64,000 nt of DNA, from NCBI RefSeq assembly GCF_035556095.1, contig NZ_DATMFT010000021.1, positions 248,001 to 312,000 on the forward strand, in the 5' to 3' direction. A model generated the notes under the pieces. The model ran no database searches. It saw nothing but the letters and a program-made list of their open reading frames with translations, and was not told the origin of the DNA. The position numbers and the translations under genes are program-made. Source of the DNA: Parapedobacter sp035556095 (lineage in GTDB: Bacteria > Bacteroidota > Bacteroidia > Sphingobacteriales > Sphingobacteriaceae). Positions within the stretch are counted from its first letter, which is position 1; each line of letters opens with the position of its first letter. This document shows positions 43,097 through 52,635 of this stretch, in pieces.

Positions 43097-45140
43097 TCGA
43101 TGCTTCCTCGTGGCGGCTACGTTATGCTCGGCTTACGCTGCCCATGGGCAAACGGATGTGGATATGCTCATGGAGCAGCTCACGGAATTGGCTATTGAAG
43201 ACCTTGGTGAAGATTTCGATTTGTCGGACCTTGCCGACCGTTTATATTACTACCAGCAGCATCCCATCGACTTAAACCGCACCGATGGTAGCGAATTGAG
43301 AGAACTCCAATTTGTACCCCAATTGTTTATCGATAATTTATTGGACCACCGTCGCCGCTCGGGAGCGTTTGTTGCGATCCAAGAGCTGCAGGCGATCGAT
43401 GGACTGGAAACCGAATTGCTCCGTTTGCTATTGCCGTATGTAATGGTGGGGGAAAAGGCTCCACTGGCCGGTGTCGGCATGGGCGAATTGCTGCGAACCG
43501 GGTCGCACGACCTGATGGTGAGGTACGGCCGGACAGTGCAGCAACGACGAGGATACGCGATTACTGATACAAGCCGCTCGCGGTATCTTGGAACCCCCGA
43601 TCAGGTATTCGTGCGCTATCGCTACCGATATGGCAACGACCTGCAGGTTGCGTTGAATATGAAAAAAGATGCTGGCGAATCGTTTTTCAACGGCGCACAG
43701 CGGCACGGGTTTGATTTTTACTCAGGGAGTATTTACCTACGTGACCAAGGCAGGTTCCGGAATATCGTGGTTGGCGACTACGCACTTCAATTCGGGCAGG
43801 GGTTGGCAATGTGGAATGGACTGGGATTCGGAAAGGGGGCCATGGTGCAGGGCATCGTTAAACAGGCTACGGGTTTACGGCCATATACCTCATCCAATGA
43901 GCTGTTGTTCTTAAGGGGCGGGGCGGCTACGGTGGCGTTTGGGAAATTCGAAATCACACCGTTTTTTTCGTGGCGTGGTCTCGATGGATCACTGTCGATG
44001 GCAGACAATGGCCGAATGAGCGTGGGTTCCCTTGGTCAAACCGGTTTGCACCGTACGCCTACGGAGGTTGCTAACCGCGATGCCGTGCAGCAATGGGTGT
44101 CGGGAGCGAACCTACTATATCAGCGCACACGGTTTCGCACCGGGTTATTGACCTATTATACCCGGTTCGACACGGCAATCGAACCGCAGCCGTTACTTCG
44201 CAACCAATACGCGTTTCGTGGCGACGCGCTTTGGAACAGCAGCTTATACTACAGTCACTCATGGCGGGGCGTGTACCTTTTTGGCGAGGCTGCACATAAC
44301 TATGGTGGTGGTTTCGCGGTTATGCAGGGGTTGGTAGCCACGTTGCACCACCACCTGTCTTTGGCCTTACATTACCGCAACTATCAGCGCAACTACCAAT
44401 CGTTTTTCAGTCAGGGACTAGCTGCCGGGAGCGATGTTGCTAATGAACGTGGCTTCTATGCCGGTTTGGTGTACCATCCTAACCGGAAAGTAGAATGGAC
44501 GATGTACGGTGATTTTTTTCGATTCCCCTGGTTACGATACCGTATTGATGCGCCATCTTATGGTGTGGATTTGCTGACACAATTTACCTATAACTGGTAT
44601 AAAAGGGCACATATTTCCGTGCGTTATCGGTATCGTCAGCGTCAGGAGAATGCGGTAGTGGGTGATGGGCAGTCCCATCGTCTCGTTGCCGATGTGCGGC
44701 ACCAACAGATTCGGGTGAATGGTCAGTATAAACTCAGTGCCCGATGGACCATGCGCAATCGTGTCGAATTTTCCCATTACCGGAAGGAAGGAGTGAACAC
44801 GGAATTGGGATTTATGGCCTACCATGATGTGATCTATAAGCCGCTTAGTGCGAAGCTGAGTGGTAACATGCGACTGGCGGTATTCGGTATCCCGAGTTAC
44901 AATACGCGAATGTATGCTTATGAAAATGATGTATTGTATGGGTATTCGTTTCCAGTATACCATAACGATGGTGTCCGAGCGTATATCAACGCCCGTTACC
45001 GTATCGGTCGGCAAGTAGATTGCTGGCTGCGGTACGCTACATTTATTTACCGTGGTGTTGACGAGGTAGGCAGTGGTTTGGATGTTATTGCTGGCAATCG
45101 ACGTTCGGACGTAAAAGTGCAGTTAAGATGGCAGTTTTAG
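43086..45140 (+). CDS. Helix-hairpin-helix outer-membrane barrel protein (ComEA-like N terminus)
   Basis: 684 aa from ATG 43086. A signal peptide (RFSRCFLVAATLCSAYAAHG) is followed by a helical domain with a ComEA-like HhH pattern (IDLNRTDGSELRELQFVPQLFIDNLLDHRRRSG, residues about 55-100). The remaining 550 residues are rich in Tyr/Arg/Gly strands (VFVRYRYRYGNDLQVAL, VGDYALQFGQGLAMWNG) and end in KVQLRWQF with a terminal Phe, the mark of a beta barrel. It overlaps the PorQ-like gene by 11 nt and comEC by 13 nt. I infer a pore with a periplasmic DNA-binding tip. Confidence 0.8.
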   Translation: MRFSRCFLVAATLCSAYAAHGQTDVDMLMEQLTELAIEDLGEDFDLSDLADRLYYYQQHPIDLNRTDGSELRELQFVPQLFIDNLLDHRRRSGAFVAIQELQAIDGLETELLRLLLPYVMVGEKAPLAGVGMGELLRTGSHDLMVRYGRTVQQRRGYAITDTSRSRYLGTPDQVFVRYRYRYGNDLQVALNMKKDAGESFFNGAQRHGFDFYSGSIYLRDQGRFRNIVVGDYALQFGQGLAMWNGLGFGKGAMVQGIVKQATGLRPYTSSNELLFLRGGAATVAFGKFEITPFFSWRGLDGSLSMADNGRMSVGSLGQTGLHRTPTEVANRDAVQQWVSGANLLYQRTRFRTGLLTYYTRFDTAIEPQPLLRNQYAFRGDALWNSSLYYSHSWRGVYLFGEAAHNYGGGFAVMQGLVATLHHHLSLALHYRNYQRNYQSFFSQGLAAGSDVANERGFYAGLVYHPNRKVEWTMYGDFFRFPWLRYRIDAPSYGVDLLTQFTYNWYKRAHISVRYRYRQRQENAVVGDGQSHRLVADVRHQQIRVNGQYKLSARWTMRNRVEFSHYRKEGVNTELGFMAYHDVIYKPLSAKLSGNMRLAVFGIPSYNTRMYAYENDVLYGYSFPVYHNDGVRAYINARYRIGRQVDCWLRYATFIYRGVDEVGSGLDVIAGNRRSDVKVQLRWQF

Positions 45141-47275
45141 CGACATCACAAACATATGATAATCACATTTACCATAGTGGCCATGCACCTTTTGTACGTT
45201 TCCTGATCGCGTTGATGGCTGGTATCGGGGTCGGATGTGCCGTAGTGCCAACGTGGCCATTATACCTCACAGCTTGGGGTGCGCTGGTCGTTGTTGTGAG
45301 TGTTTTTATAGCTATCCGATGTATGACACGGTTGCGCCAACACCGTTATTACAACATGATGGGTGTGTCTATCCTGCTGGCGTGGAGCGTCCTCGGTTGC
45401 CTGCTTACTTGGCAAACGGACCCGACGATCAACCGGACACATTTCAGCCATTTCAAATCCAAGGCACTGATCGGGTGGATTGCCGATGAACCCACAGTGC
45501 GGGGGAACCATATTCGGTTCCCTTTTAACACGACGCATGCGTATGCAGGCGATGGAATGCGCAACGTGACGGGTACGCTCATGCTTACCGTCCGGGTAGA
45601 TGACAGTTTGATGTCCGAACAATTGAGTTATGGCGATGAATTCCTGGTTCCATCGGGCTACGAAACGGTTCCACCACCGTATAATCCTGGTGAATTGGAT
45701 TACCAAAGCTACCTCGCCGGTAACCATATCTGGCATCAGGACTATCTTGTATTCAACGAATTGAAGAAGTTGAGCCGGGGAAAGGGGAACCCGATTATCG
45801 CTTATGCGCTGACCTTACGGCAGCGAATGGTCGCCAAGTTCGCTGAATACATCCACGATCGTGATGCCTACGCTGTGGCTTCTGCCTTAATTTTAGGCTA
45901 CCGCGCCGAGATGAGCGATCGGTTAGTGCAGGCATTTTCCAATACAGGCACTATCCATGTATTAAGCGTGTCGGGCATGCATGTGGTTCTCGTGTTCTGG
46001 TTGCTAGCCAGATTGTTGTGGTGGATGGATCGGAGCAAGGGGTTGCGGGTAGCTAAGTTCATGCTCTTATTGCTTGCTGTGTGGGGTTATGCCTTGCTGA
46101 CCGGATTTTCACCACCGGTATTGCGCGCGTCCATCATGGTGAGTTTTGTAATGGCGGCCACTATCTTCGGGCGGCAAAACCGGATTTACAACAGCATTGC
46201 GGCATCCGCGTTTTTCCTCTTGTTATATGAACCGAAGTTCATCATCGACATCGGGTTCCAGCTTTCCTATTTGGCAGTATTAGGTATTGTTTTCCTGCAC
46301 CCTTTAATGCGTATTGTTTTTCCTGCAGGCAATCGGTGGCAGAAATCCGTAACCGACTATATTGGAATGTCAATCGGAGCCCAGGCCGGAGCGGGTCCAC
46401 TAGCGGCGTATTATTTCCATCAATTTCCACTGTATTTCCTTCCTGCCAACCTGCTTATTGCCCTACCCGCCAGCGCCATTATGTATGTTGGGTTTGCATT
46501 ATTGGTCTTGCCGGTTGGCCAACTGGCGCTATGGGCGGGAAAGGTATTAGAAAAGCTTATCCTTGCAACCAACACCTCGCTGGCATACGTTGAACAATGG
46601 CCGATGGCCAGTATTCGGGGTATTTGGGCGACTTGGTGGGAATCGCTGTTGGTATATGTGCTGATTTGGACGATAGCAACGGCCATTATGGCCCGGCGTA
46701 AGCCGTGGGTTTATGGTGCGCTGGGATGTGTCACCCTGTTGGTATGCACATCTTTTTCAGCGGCATTCAGCGATGTAGGTCCGCGAATCATCGTGTTTAA
46801 TGTACGCCACAACCTGGCTGTTGGTTTGGTCAATCGGGAGGAAGCTTGGTTGTACACCAATCTGCCGTCTATGGACGACCGTACAATTGGTTACGCTGTT
46901 TTACCGGCACTGGAAGCCCATGCACCTACCGAAACCATTCATTTTGTGCCGGATGATAGTACATACGTTGACCGCCACGTGTACGCGAAAGGTGGTGTCT
47001 TACAATTCGGGGATGCCCGGTTCATGGTATACGATGGAACCCTCACATACGACGGTCGAATGAAGGTCGATGTTGTCATTTTACGTAATAATCCCCGAAC
47101 ATCGTTGGCCGTACTCTTGGAAGCCATTGATTGCAAGCAATTGGTGTTGGATGGATCTAATTACGATTCAACCATCGACCGATGGAAGGCCGAAGCCGAG
47201 GCCGCCGCACTTCCGGTGTATGTGTTAAAAGACAATTTTGCGTATGTTTGGCCATTGCAATCACCGGTCCCATGA
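45128..47275 (+). CDS. ComEC/Rec2 family DNA-uptake channel
   Basis: 715 aa. N-terminal membrane part and DUF4131 domain (about 25-200) are followed by the ComEC competence domain (about 235-520; GYRAEMSDRLVQAFSNTGTIHVLSVSGMHVVLVFWLL, TGFSPPVLRASIMVS, DIGFQLSYLAVLGIVFL, GAQAGAGPLAAYYFHQFP). The C-terminal 160 residues occupy the place of the metallo-beta-lactamase domain but lack the HxHxDH motif. Its role is to carry single-stranded DNA across the inner membrane. Overlaps the HhH barrel gene by 13 nt and recQ by 4 nt. Confidence 0.9.
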   Translation: MAVLATSQTYDNHIYHSGHAPFVRFLIALMAGIGVGCAVVPTWPLYLTAWGALVVVVSVFIAIRCMTRLRQHRYYNMMGVSILLAWSVLGCLLTWQTDPTINRTHFSHFKSKALIGWIADEPTVRGNHIRFPFNTTHAYAGDGMRNVTGTLMLTVRVDDSLMSEQLSYGDEFLVPSGYETVPPPYNPGELDYQSYLAGNHIWHQDYLVFNELKKLSRGKGNPIIAYALTLRQRMVAKFAEYIHDRDAYAVASALILGYRAEMSDRLVQAFSNTGTIHVLSVSGMHVVLVFWLLARLLWWMDRSKGLRVAKFMLLLLAVWGYALLTGFSPPVLRASIMVSFVMAATIFGRQNRIYNSIAASAFFLLLYEPKFIIDIGFQLSYLAVLGIVFLHPLMRIVFPAGNRWQKSVTDYIGMSIGAQAGAGPLAAYYFHQFPLYFLPANLLIALPASAIMYVGFALLVLPVGQLALWAGKVLEKLILATNTSLAYVEQWPMASIRGIWATWWESLLVYVLIWTIATAIMARRKPWVYGALGCVTLLVCTSFSAAFSDVGPRIIVFNVRHNLAVGLVNREEAWLYTNLPSMDDRTIGYAVLPALEAHAPTETIHFVPDDSTYVDRHVYAKGGVLQFGDARFMVYDGTLTYDGRMKVDVVILRNNPRTSLAVLLEAIDCKQLVLDGSNYDSTIDRWKAEAEAAALPVYVLKDNFAYVWPLQSPVP

Positions 47276-49158
47276 ACAGTGTAGACGTCCTTCGGAAATA
47301 CTGGAAGCACGAGTCGTTTCGACCGTTGCAGGAAGAAGTCATCCGGTCGGTACTGGCAGGGCGTGATACGCTTGCGTTGATGCCGACCGGCGGCGGGAAA
47401 TCGGTATGTTTCCAGGTGCCTGCCTTGATGAAGGAAGGCATATGTATCGTAGTGACACCGCTTATCGCGCTGATGAAAGACCAGGTTGAAAACCTGCAGG
47501 CTAAAGGCATTAAAGCGACAGCTGTTTTCTCGGGCATGACCAAGCGAGAGGTCGATATCGCACTCGATAACTGCATCTATGGTCCCATTAAGTTCTTATA
47601 CCTCTCACCCGAGCGGCTTGGCAGCGATTTGGTGCAAGAGCGCATACGCCATATGAACGTCAATCTCCTGACGGTGGATGAAGCCCATTGTATTTCGCAG
47701 TGGGGGTATGATTTCCGGCCTTCATACCTGCATATCGCCACACTACGATCGTTGCACCCTCGCGTGCCCTTCCTTGCACTTACGGCCACGGCTACTGTCC
47801 GGGTGGTAGACGATATCCAAACACAGCTGCAGTTTTCTACGAACAATGTGCTGCGGAAGAGTTTCGTACGTGAAAACCTAGCGTATATGGCTTTTGATGA
47901 GGAAGATAAGCAAGGTCGCATGCTACGTGTCATCCGTAAGTTGCAGGGGAGTGGCATTATCTATGTGCGCAATAGGCGGGAAACGCAAGAGACGGCCCGT
48001 ATCTTATTGAATGAGGGCATTTCGGCCGACTTCTACCACGCGGGTCTGGAAACCCCCGAGCGGGCGCGCAAGCAGGAAGCTTGGAAGGTGGGTGAGATCA
48101 GGGTGATTGTGGCCACCAATGCTTTCGGAATGGGCATCGATAAACCGGACGTACGATTCGTTATCCATCTCGATATTCCCGATTCGCTTGAGGCATACTA
48201 CCAGGAAGCTGGACGGGCGGGACGGGACGGTAAGAAAGCCTTCGCAGTACTGCTCTACCACCAGAGCGACCGTAACCAACTGCTAAAAAATCATGAGCTG
48301 AGTTTTCCGGCAATCGAATATATCAAGCAGGTTTATCAACACTTGGCCAACTATTATCAATTGGCTCATGGCGCAGGAGAGGGGCTAGTGCTTGATTTTG
48401 ACGTAGCCGACTTTTGCAACCGTTATAAGTTGGACGTGGTGATGACACTCAACGCCCTGAAATTCCTCGAACGTGACGGATGGATCAGCGTGAGTGAATC
48501 GGTATACATCCCTTCACGGGTGAAGTTCGAAGCAAACCAACAGGATTTATATAAATTCCAGGTGGAAAACGTTGCATACGACGGCCTGATTAAAACCGTC
48601 CTTCGCAGCCATGGTGGCGCATTTGATGATTTTGTACCGATTCGTGAGTATGAATTGGCCAGGAGGATGGGAAAGCAACGAGCCGCCATTGTTGACATGC
48701 TCGAATACCTTCAGCAGCTAGAAATCCTTTCTTATCTACCCCAGACCGATAGCCCGAAAATCCAGTTTTTACGGGCTCGGATTGACAGCAAACGGTTGCA
48801 TGTAGATAGCCATTATATCCGTGAGCGGAAAACGGTCAAACAAGGCCAGCTGGATGCGGTCTTCGCCTATCTCGATGGTATGGATTGCCGGAGTAGGCAA
48901 CTATTGGCTTATTTTGATGAGCACAATGCCAAACTTTGCGGCATCTGTGATCGTTGCCTGGTACGAAATAAGGTAGAGAACGTAGAGGAACGTCTTATGG
49001 CCGAAATGGCCGAGCTGCTTTCAGATGGGCCATTGAACATCGACCAGTTGGTGTTGGGACTGCAAACAGGCGATGAAACAACCCGGCTGGCATTTATACG
49101 CAAAAGGCTGGACGAAGGGCGGTTGAAAGTGAATGGCGACAAATACTATCTGGAATGA
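47272..49158 (+). CDS. recQ: ATP-dependent DNA helicase RecQ
   Basis: 628 aa, superfamily 2 helicase. Walker A MPTGGGKSVCFQVPAL has Lys43; the DEAH box reads TVDEAHCISQWGYDFRPSY; motif VI is YYQEAGRAGRDGK. The zinc-binding RQC region has CRSRQLLAYFDEHNAKLCG-type cysteines (CGICDRC), and there is no C-terminal HRDC domain, so this is the shorter form. The ATG overlaps the comEC stop (ATGA), so a longer frame starting at 47182 is rejected. Unwinds recombination intermediates; here coupling to comEC suggests handling of incoming DNA. Confidence 0.95.
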   Translation: MNSVDVLRKYWKHESFRPLQEEVIRSVLAGRDTLALMPTGGGKSVCFQVPALMKEGICIVVTPLIALMKDQVENLQAKGIKATAVFSGMTKREVDIALDNCIYGPIKFLYLSPERLGSDLVQERIRHMNVNLLTVDEAHCISQWGYDFRPSYLHIATLRSLHPRVPFLALTATATVRVVDDIQTQLQFSTNNVLRKSFVRENLAYMAFDEEDKQGRMLRVIRKLQGSGIIYVRNRRETQETARILLNEGISADFYHAGLETPERARKQEAWKVGEIRVIVATNAFGMGIDKPDVRFVIHLDIPDSLEAYYQEAGRAGRDGKKAFAVLLYHQSDRNQLLKNHELSFPAIEYIKQVYQHLANYYQLAHGAGEGLVLDFDVADFCNRYKLDVVMTLNALKFLERDGWISVSESVYIPSRVKFEANQQDLYKFQVENVAYDGLIKTVLRSHGGAFDDFVPIREYELARRMGKQRAAIVDMLEYLQQLEILSYLPQTDSPKIQFLRARIDSKRLHVDSHYIRERKTVKQGQLDAVFAYLDGMDCRSRQLLAYFDEHNAKLCGICDRCLVRNKVENVEERLMAEMAELLSDGPLNIDQLVLGLQTGDETTRLAFIRKRLDEGRLKVNGDKYYLE

Positions 49159-49189
49159 TTGGTAAACCAAGAAAAATGTCTTATATTTG
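49159..49189 (+). promoter_or_regulatory. Promoter of the Xre-RES pair
   Basis: TTG (49159-49161), 20-nt spacer, TATATTTG (49182-49189): full consensus, beginning one base after the recQ stop. Confidence 0.75.
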
Positions 49190-49195
49190 GAGACA
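49177..49195 (+). promoter_or_regulatory. Candidate operator over the -7 box
   Basis: TGTCT-N9-AGACA is an inverted repeat that exactly brackets the -7 box of the toxin-antitoxin promoter. Antitoxins of this type bind palindromes in their own promoter. Confidence 0.5.
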
Positions 49196-49215
49196 GATTT
49201 CAAAAAGGAGGTGTC

Positions 49216-49701
49216 ATGACCTACGAAAAGCAGCTAGACCAAGAAATTAGAAACATTTTCAAAGAATTTGATACGGATCGTTACCGTACATTGACCAACG
49301 ACGGCCCCACCTTTAATGAACTTTTTACAGATCGGTTGATGATGACCACCGTGGTCCAAAGCGGTATATCCTATCGTTTTTTTGAAAAGATACAGCACAT
49401 TACACCGTTTACAGAAAATGAATGGGCTGTTTTTCTCGAACTATCCACGAAAACACTAAACCGCTATAAGATGGAAAATCGTCATTTCAAAACACTGCAT
49501 TCTGAGAAAATCATGGAACTGGCCGAAGTCACCCGCGAAGGGCTTGAAATATTTGGCCATGCCGAGCAATTTAAACAGTGGCTTCATACCACCAACTATG
49601 CCCTCGGAAACAAAAAGCCCATGGATCTTTTGAAAGATTCGTACGGTAAGGAACTTGTTTTGAGAGAGCTTACGCATATCAACCACGGTATTTTCGTGTA
49701 G
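49216..49701 (+). CDS. Xre/ParS-type antitoxin
   Basis: 161 aa. The C-terminal toxin-binding domain of the MbcA/ParS/Xre antitoxin family is recognisable (LEIFGHAEQFKQWLHTTNYALGNKKPMDLLKDSYG, residues about 108-145). The N-terminal part (IRNIFKEFDTDRYRTL, SGISYRFFEKIQHITPFTENEWAVFLEL) is an Xre-like helical domain. ATG 49216 is preceded by an unusually strong Shine-Dalgarno sequence AAGGAGGTG, rare in this phylum. It lies one base before the RES gene, the classical antitoxin-toxin order. Confidence 0.9.
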   Translation: MTYEKQLDQEIRNIFKEFDTDRYRTLTNDGPTFNELFTDRLMMTTVVQSGISYRFFEKIQHITPFTENEWAVFLELSTKTLNRYKMENRHFKTLHSEKIMELAEVTREGLEIFGHAEQFKQWLHTTNYALGNKKPMDLLKDSYGKELVLRELTHINHGIFV

Positions 49702-49702
49702 T

Positions 49703-50164
49703 ATGATTGTTTTCAGGTTGGTCCGCGAAAAGTTCTCTTCCACATTGTCGGGCAGAGGAGCTGCGTTGCGCGGTGCCCGTTGGAATTCCATAGGAGTTGA
49801 GCTGATTTACACGGCAGGGAACCGGTCGTTAGCGATGGCCGAGGTAGCGGTTCATCTTACATTGGCATCGCTGCCTTCGGATTACCTGATGATGGCGATA
49901 TGGATTCCAGATGACTTGAAGGTAATCGACCTTTCCATAAATGATCTGCCGGATAATTGGAATGCGTTCCCACATCCACTGTCGACACAGCGGATTGGGA
50001 ATGCTTTTGTGATGGATGCCAAATGTGCCGTATTAAAAATACCTTCTGTGGTCACATCGGGTGATTTTAATTACCTGATTAACCCGAAGCATCCCGATTT
50101 CCACTGCATAACGGTCGAATCGCTGGAAAGGTTTCCCTTCGATCGGCGCCTCTTTAAAAGTTAA
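49703..50164 (+). CDS. RES-domain toxin
   Basis: 153 aa. The family-defining residues are visible: Arg26 in GARWNS, Glu47 in MAEVAVH and Ser115 in KIPSVV, with TSGDFNYLINPKHPDF near the C terminus. Known RES toxins degrade NAD+ and stop growth. It starts one nucleotide after the antitoxin stop, so the two are one operon. All key residues are intact, so it should be active. Confidence 0.92.
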   Translation: MIVFRLVREKFSSTLSGRGAALRGARWNSIGVELIYTAGNRSLAMAEVAVHLTLASLPSDYLMMAIWIPDDLKVIDLSINDLPDNWNAFPHPLSTQRIGNAFVMDAKCAVLKIPSVVTSGDFNYLINPKHPDFHCITVESLERFPFDRRLFKS

Positions 50165-50209
50165 TCGTCCGATTGTAGAGTGTGCGGGTGCAGTGCATTC
50201 GCGATAAAC

Positions 50210-50240
50210 TTGTAAAACAGCTTATTTTTAGCTATTTTCG
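50210..50240 (+). promoter_or_regulatory. Promoter of isocitrate dehydrogenase
   Basis: TTG (50210-50212), 20-nt spacer, TATTTTCG (50233-50240), about 22 nt before the ATG. Confidence 0.65.
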
Positions 50241-50261
50241 CGACCGAAATTCATTCAGATT

Positions 50262-52481
50262 ATGTCGAAAAATACCACCATTTCTTATACCAGGACAGAT
50301 GAGGCCCCAGCGTTGGCCACGTTCTCTTTTTTACCCATTGTCAAAGCATTCACAGGTCCGGCCGGTATATTGGTCGAGGAAAAGGATATTTCATTGGCAG
50401 GGCGCATCATGGCAAATTTTCCAGAGCAGCTCACGGATAACCAGAAAATCACCGATGCGCTTGCCGAACTGGGGCAGTTAGCTACTACACCCGAGGCTAA
50501 CATCATCAAGTTACCCAACATTTCGGCTTCCATTCCACAGTTGAAAGCCGCTATTGCCGAATTGCAAAGTAAAGGATATGCGGTACCCGATTATCCGGAG
50601 GAGCCGAAGAATGACGAGGAAAAGGCCATCCAAGTACGCTATGCGAAAGTGCTCGGGTCTGCAGTAAACCCGGTGTTGCGTGAAGGTAATTCCGACCGCC
50701 GCGCACCGCGTGCCGTTAAAAATTATGCCAAGCAGCACCCGCATTCCATGGGGGTGTGGGCCACAGATTCCAAAACCGAGGTGGCTTCGATGGCATCCGA
50801 CGATTTCTATGGCAACGAAAAGTCGGTTACCGTGTCGCAGGCTACGACATTCAAGATTGAATTCGTAGATGAAAGTGGTAAAAAAACGGAGTTGAAAGCA
50901 CCGGCTCCACTACAGGCAGGCGAAGTTATCGATTCATCGCATATGGGCATTTCCGCGCTGAAAAAATTCGTGGCGAAGCAAATCGGTACGGCCAAACAAA
51001 CCGGTGTGCTGCTGTCGGCGCATTTGAAAGCGACGATGATGAAAGTTTCCGACCCCATTATCTTCGGTGCCATCGTGGAGGTCTATTTCAAGGACGTATT
51101 CAATGGATTTGCGGATCTTTTCAAAGAACTTGGTGTAGATACCCGCAACGGCTTGGGCGACGTATATGCGAAAATTGCTGGGCATCCGCAGGAGGACGAA
51201 GTGAAATCGGCCATTGCCGTGGCTATTGAGAACGGTCCAGACCTAGCCATGGTCAATTCCGACAAGGGAATCACCAACCTACACGTTCCGTCGGACGTCA
51301 TAGTCGATGCCTCTATGCCGGCGATGATCCGTAATTCTGGCCAGATGTGGGATAAAAACGGCGAAGTTCGCGACACATTGGCACTGATTCCCGACCGTTC
51401 ATATGCCGGTGTGTACGCAGCTACGATTGCCGATTGTAAGCAACATGGTGCATTTGACCCGGCGACTATGGGGTCTGTATCAAACGTCGGACTTATGGCC
51501 CAGAAAGCCGAAGAGTACGGCTCGCACGACAAAACCTTCCAAGCGGCCTCTAAAGGGACGATTCAAGTGGTGGATGCGGATGGAAATGTGCTGATGACCC
51601 AGGAAGTGGAAGCGGGAGATATCTTTCGGATGTGCCAGACTAAGGATGCACCGATTCGCGATTGGGTGAAATTGGCCGTTAACCGGGCACGCCTTTCCGA
51701 TACACCTGCGGTCTTTTGGCTGGATGAAAATCGAGCCCACGATAGCCAACTCATCGAGAAAGTTAATACCTACCTGGCCGAGCACGATACATCGGGACTC
51801 GATATCCGTATCCTGAATCCGGTCGAAGCGACCAAGTTTTCTTTGGCACGCATCCGAAAAGGCGAAGATACGATTTCGGTAACAGGGAACGTACTCCGTG
51901 ACTACCTTACCGACTTGTTCCCTATCCTGGAGCTAGGTACCTCGGCGAAGATGCTTTCCATTGTGCCGTTGATGAATGGTGGCGGACTTTTTGAAACCGG
52001 TGCCGGCGGATCAGCGCCCAAGCATGTGGATCAGTTCGTGAACGAGGGATACCTACGTTGGGATTCCTTGGGTGAGTTCTTGGCATTGGCCGTTTCATTG
52101 GAACATGTGGGGCAGACCCAGGGTAATGCCAAAGCACTGGTATTGGCAGAGGCGTTAGACACGGCTACCGAGAAGTTTTTGGAAACCAATAAATCGCCAG
52201 CACGAAAAGTTGGACAAATCGATAACAGAGGATCGCATTTCTACCTAGCGTTATATTGGGCCGAAGCTTTGGCAGCACAAACAAAAGACAGCGAATTGAG
52301 TACGCTATTTTCGCCGGTTGCGGAAAAGCTTCGTGCCAATGAAAGTAAAATCAATGACCAACTGATCGGTGCACAAGGCAAACCGCAGGATATCAATGGT
52401 TACTACTGGCCCGATAAAGCGAAAGCGGAAGCTGCCATGCGGCCAAGTGAAACGCTGAACGCTATTATCGCATCGGTATAA
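50262..52481 (+). CDS. icd: Monomeric NADP-dependent isocitrate dehydrogenase
   Basis: 739 aa, the monomeric (IDH-II) type, unrelated in sequence to the dimeric enzyme. Conserved stretches include LGSAVNPVLREGNSDRRAPRAVKNYAKQHPHSMG (substrate binding), SHMGISALKKFVAKQIGTAKQTGVLLSAHLKATMMK, and GGGLFETGAGGSAPKHVDQFVNEGYLRWDSLGEF. It oxidises isocitrate to 2-oxoglutarate in the TCA cycle and supplies NADPH. Own promoter and terminator; a single-gene unit. Confidence 0.96.
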   Translation: MSKNTTISYTRTDEAPALATFSFLPIVKAFTGPAGILVEEKDISLAGRIMANFPEQLTDNQKITDALAELGQLATTPEANIIKLPNISASIPQLKAAIAELQSKGYAVPDYPEEPKNDEEKAIQVRYAKVLGSAVNPVLREGNSDRRAPRAVKNYAKQHPHSMGVWATDSKTEVASMASDDFYGNEKSVTVSQATTFKIEFVDESGKKTELKAPAPLQAGEVIDSSHMGISALKKFVAKQIGTAKQTGVLLSAHLKATMMKVSDPIIFGAIVEVYFKDVFNGFADLFKELGVDTRNGLGDVYAKIAGHPQEDEVKSAIAVAIENGPDLAMVNSDKGITNLHVPSDVIVDASMPAMIRNSGQMWDKNGEVRDTLALIPDRSYAGVYAATIADCKQHGAFDPATMGSVSNVGLMAQKAEEYGSHDKTFQAASKGTIQVVDADGNVLMTQEVEAGDIFRMCQTKDAPIRDWVKLAVNRARLSDTPAVFWLDENRAHDSQLIEKVNTYLAEHDTSGLDIRILNPVEATKFSLARIRKGEDTISVTGNVLRDYLTDLFPILELGTSAKMLSIVPLMNGGGLFETGAGGSAPKHVDQFVNEGYLRWDSLGEFLALAVSLEHVGQTQGNAKALVLAEALDTATEKFLETNKSPARKVGQIDNRGSHFYLALYWAEALAAQTKDSELSTLFSPVAEKLRANESKINDQLIGAQGKPQDINGYYWPDKAKAEAAMRPSETLNAIIASV

Positions 52482-52533
52482 CCTTTTTACTCGCTTCCAA
52501 ATAGGTGGAGAGTGCCGCGGTCCATACCAATCA

Positions 52534-52560
52534 AAAAGCTCCGCTTCCAGGAGCTTTTCT
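52534..52560 (+). terminator. Terminator of isocitrate dehydrogenase
   Basis: AAAAGCTCC (52534-52542) and GGAGCTTTT (52550-52558) form a perfect 9-bp stem followed by a T-rich tail. Confidence 0.8.
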
Positions 52561-52635
52561 TTTATGGCAGGGTCAGTTTGTAACATTGCCTCCACTTCCG
52601 CTCCTATAAGTATAAGGGAAGGCTTGCTTTCCTAT

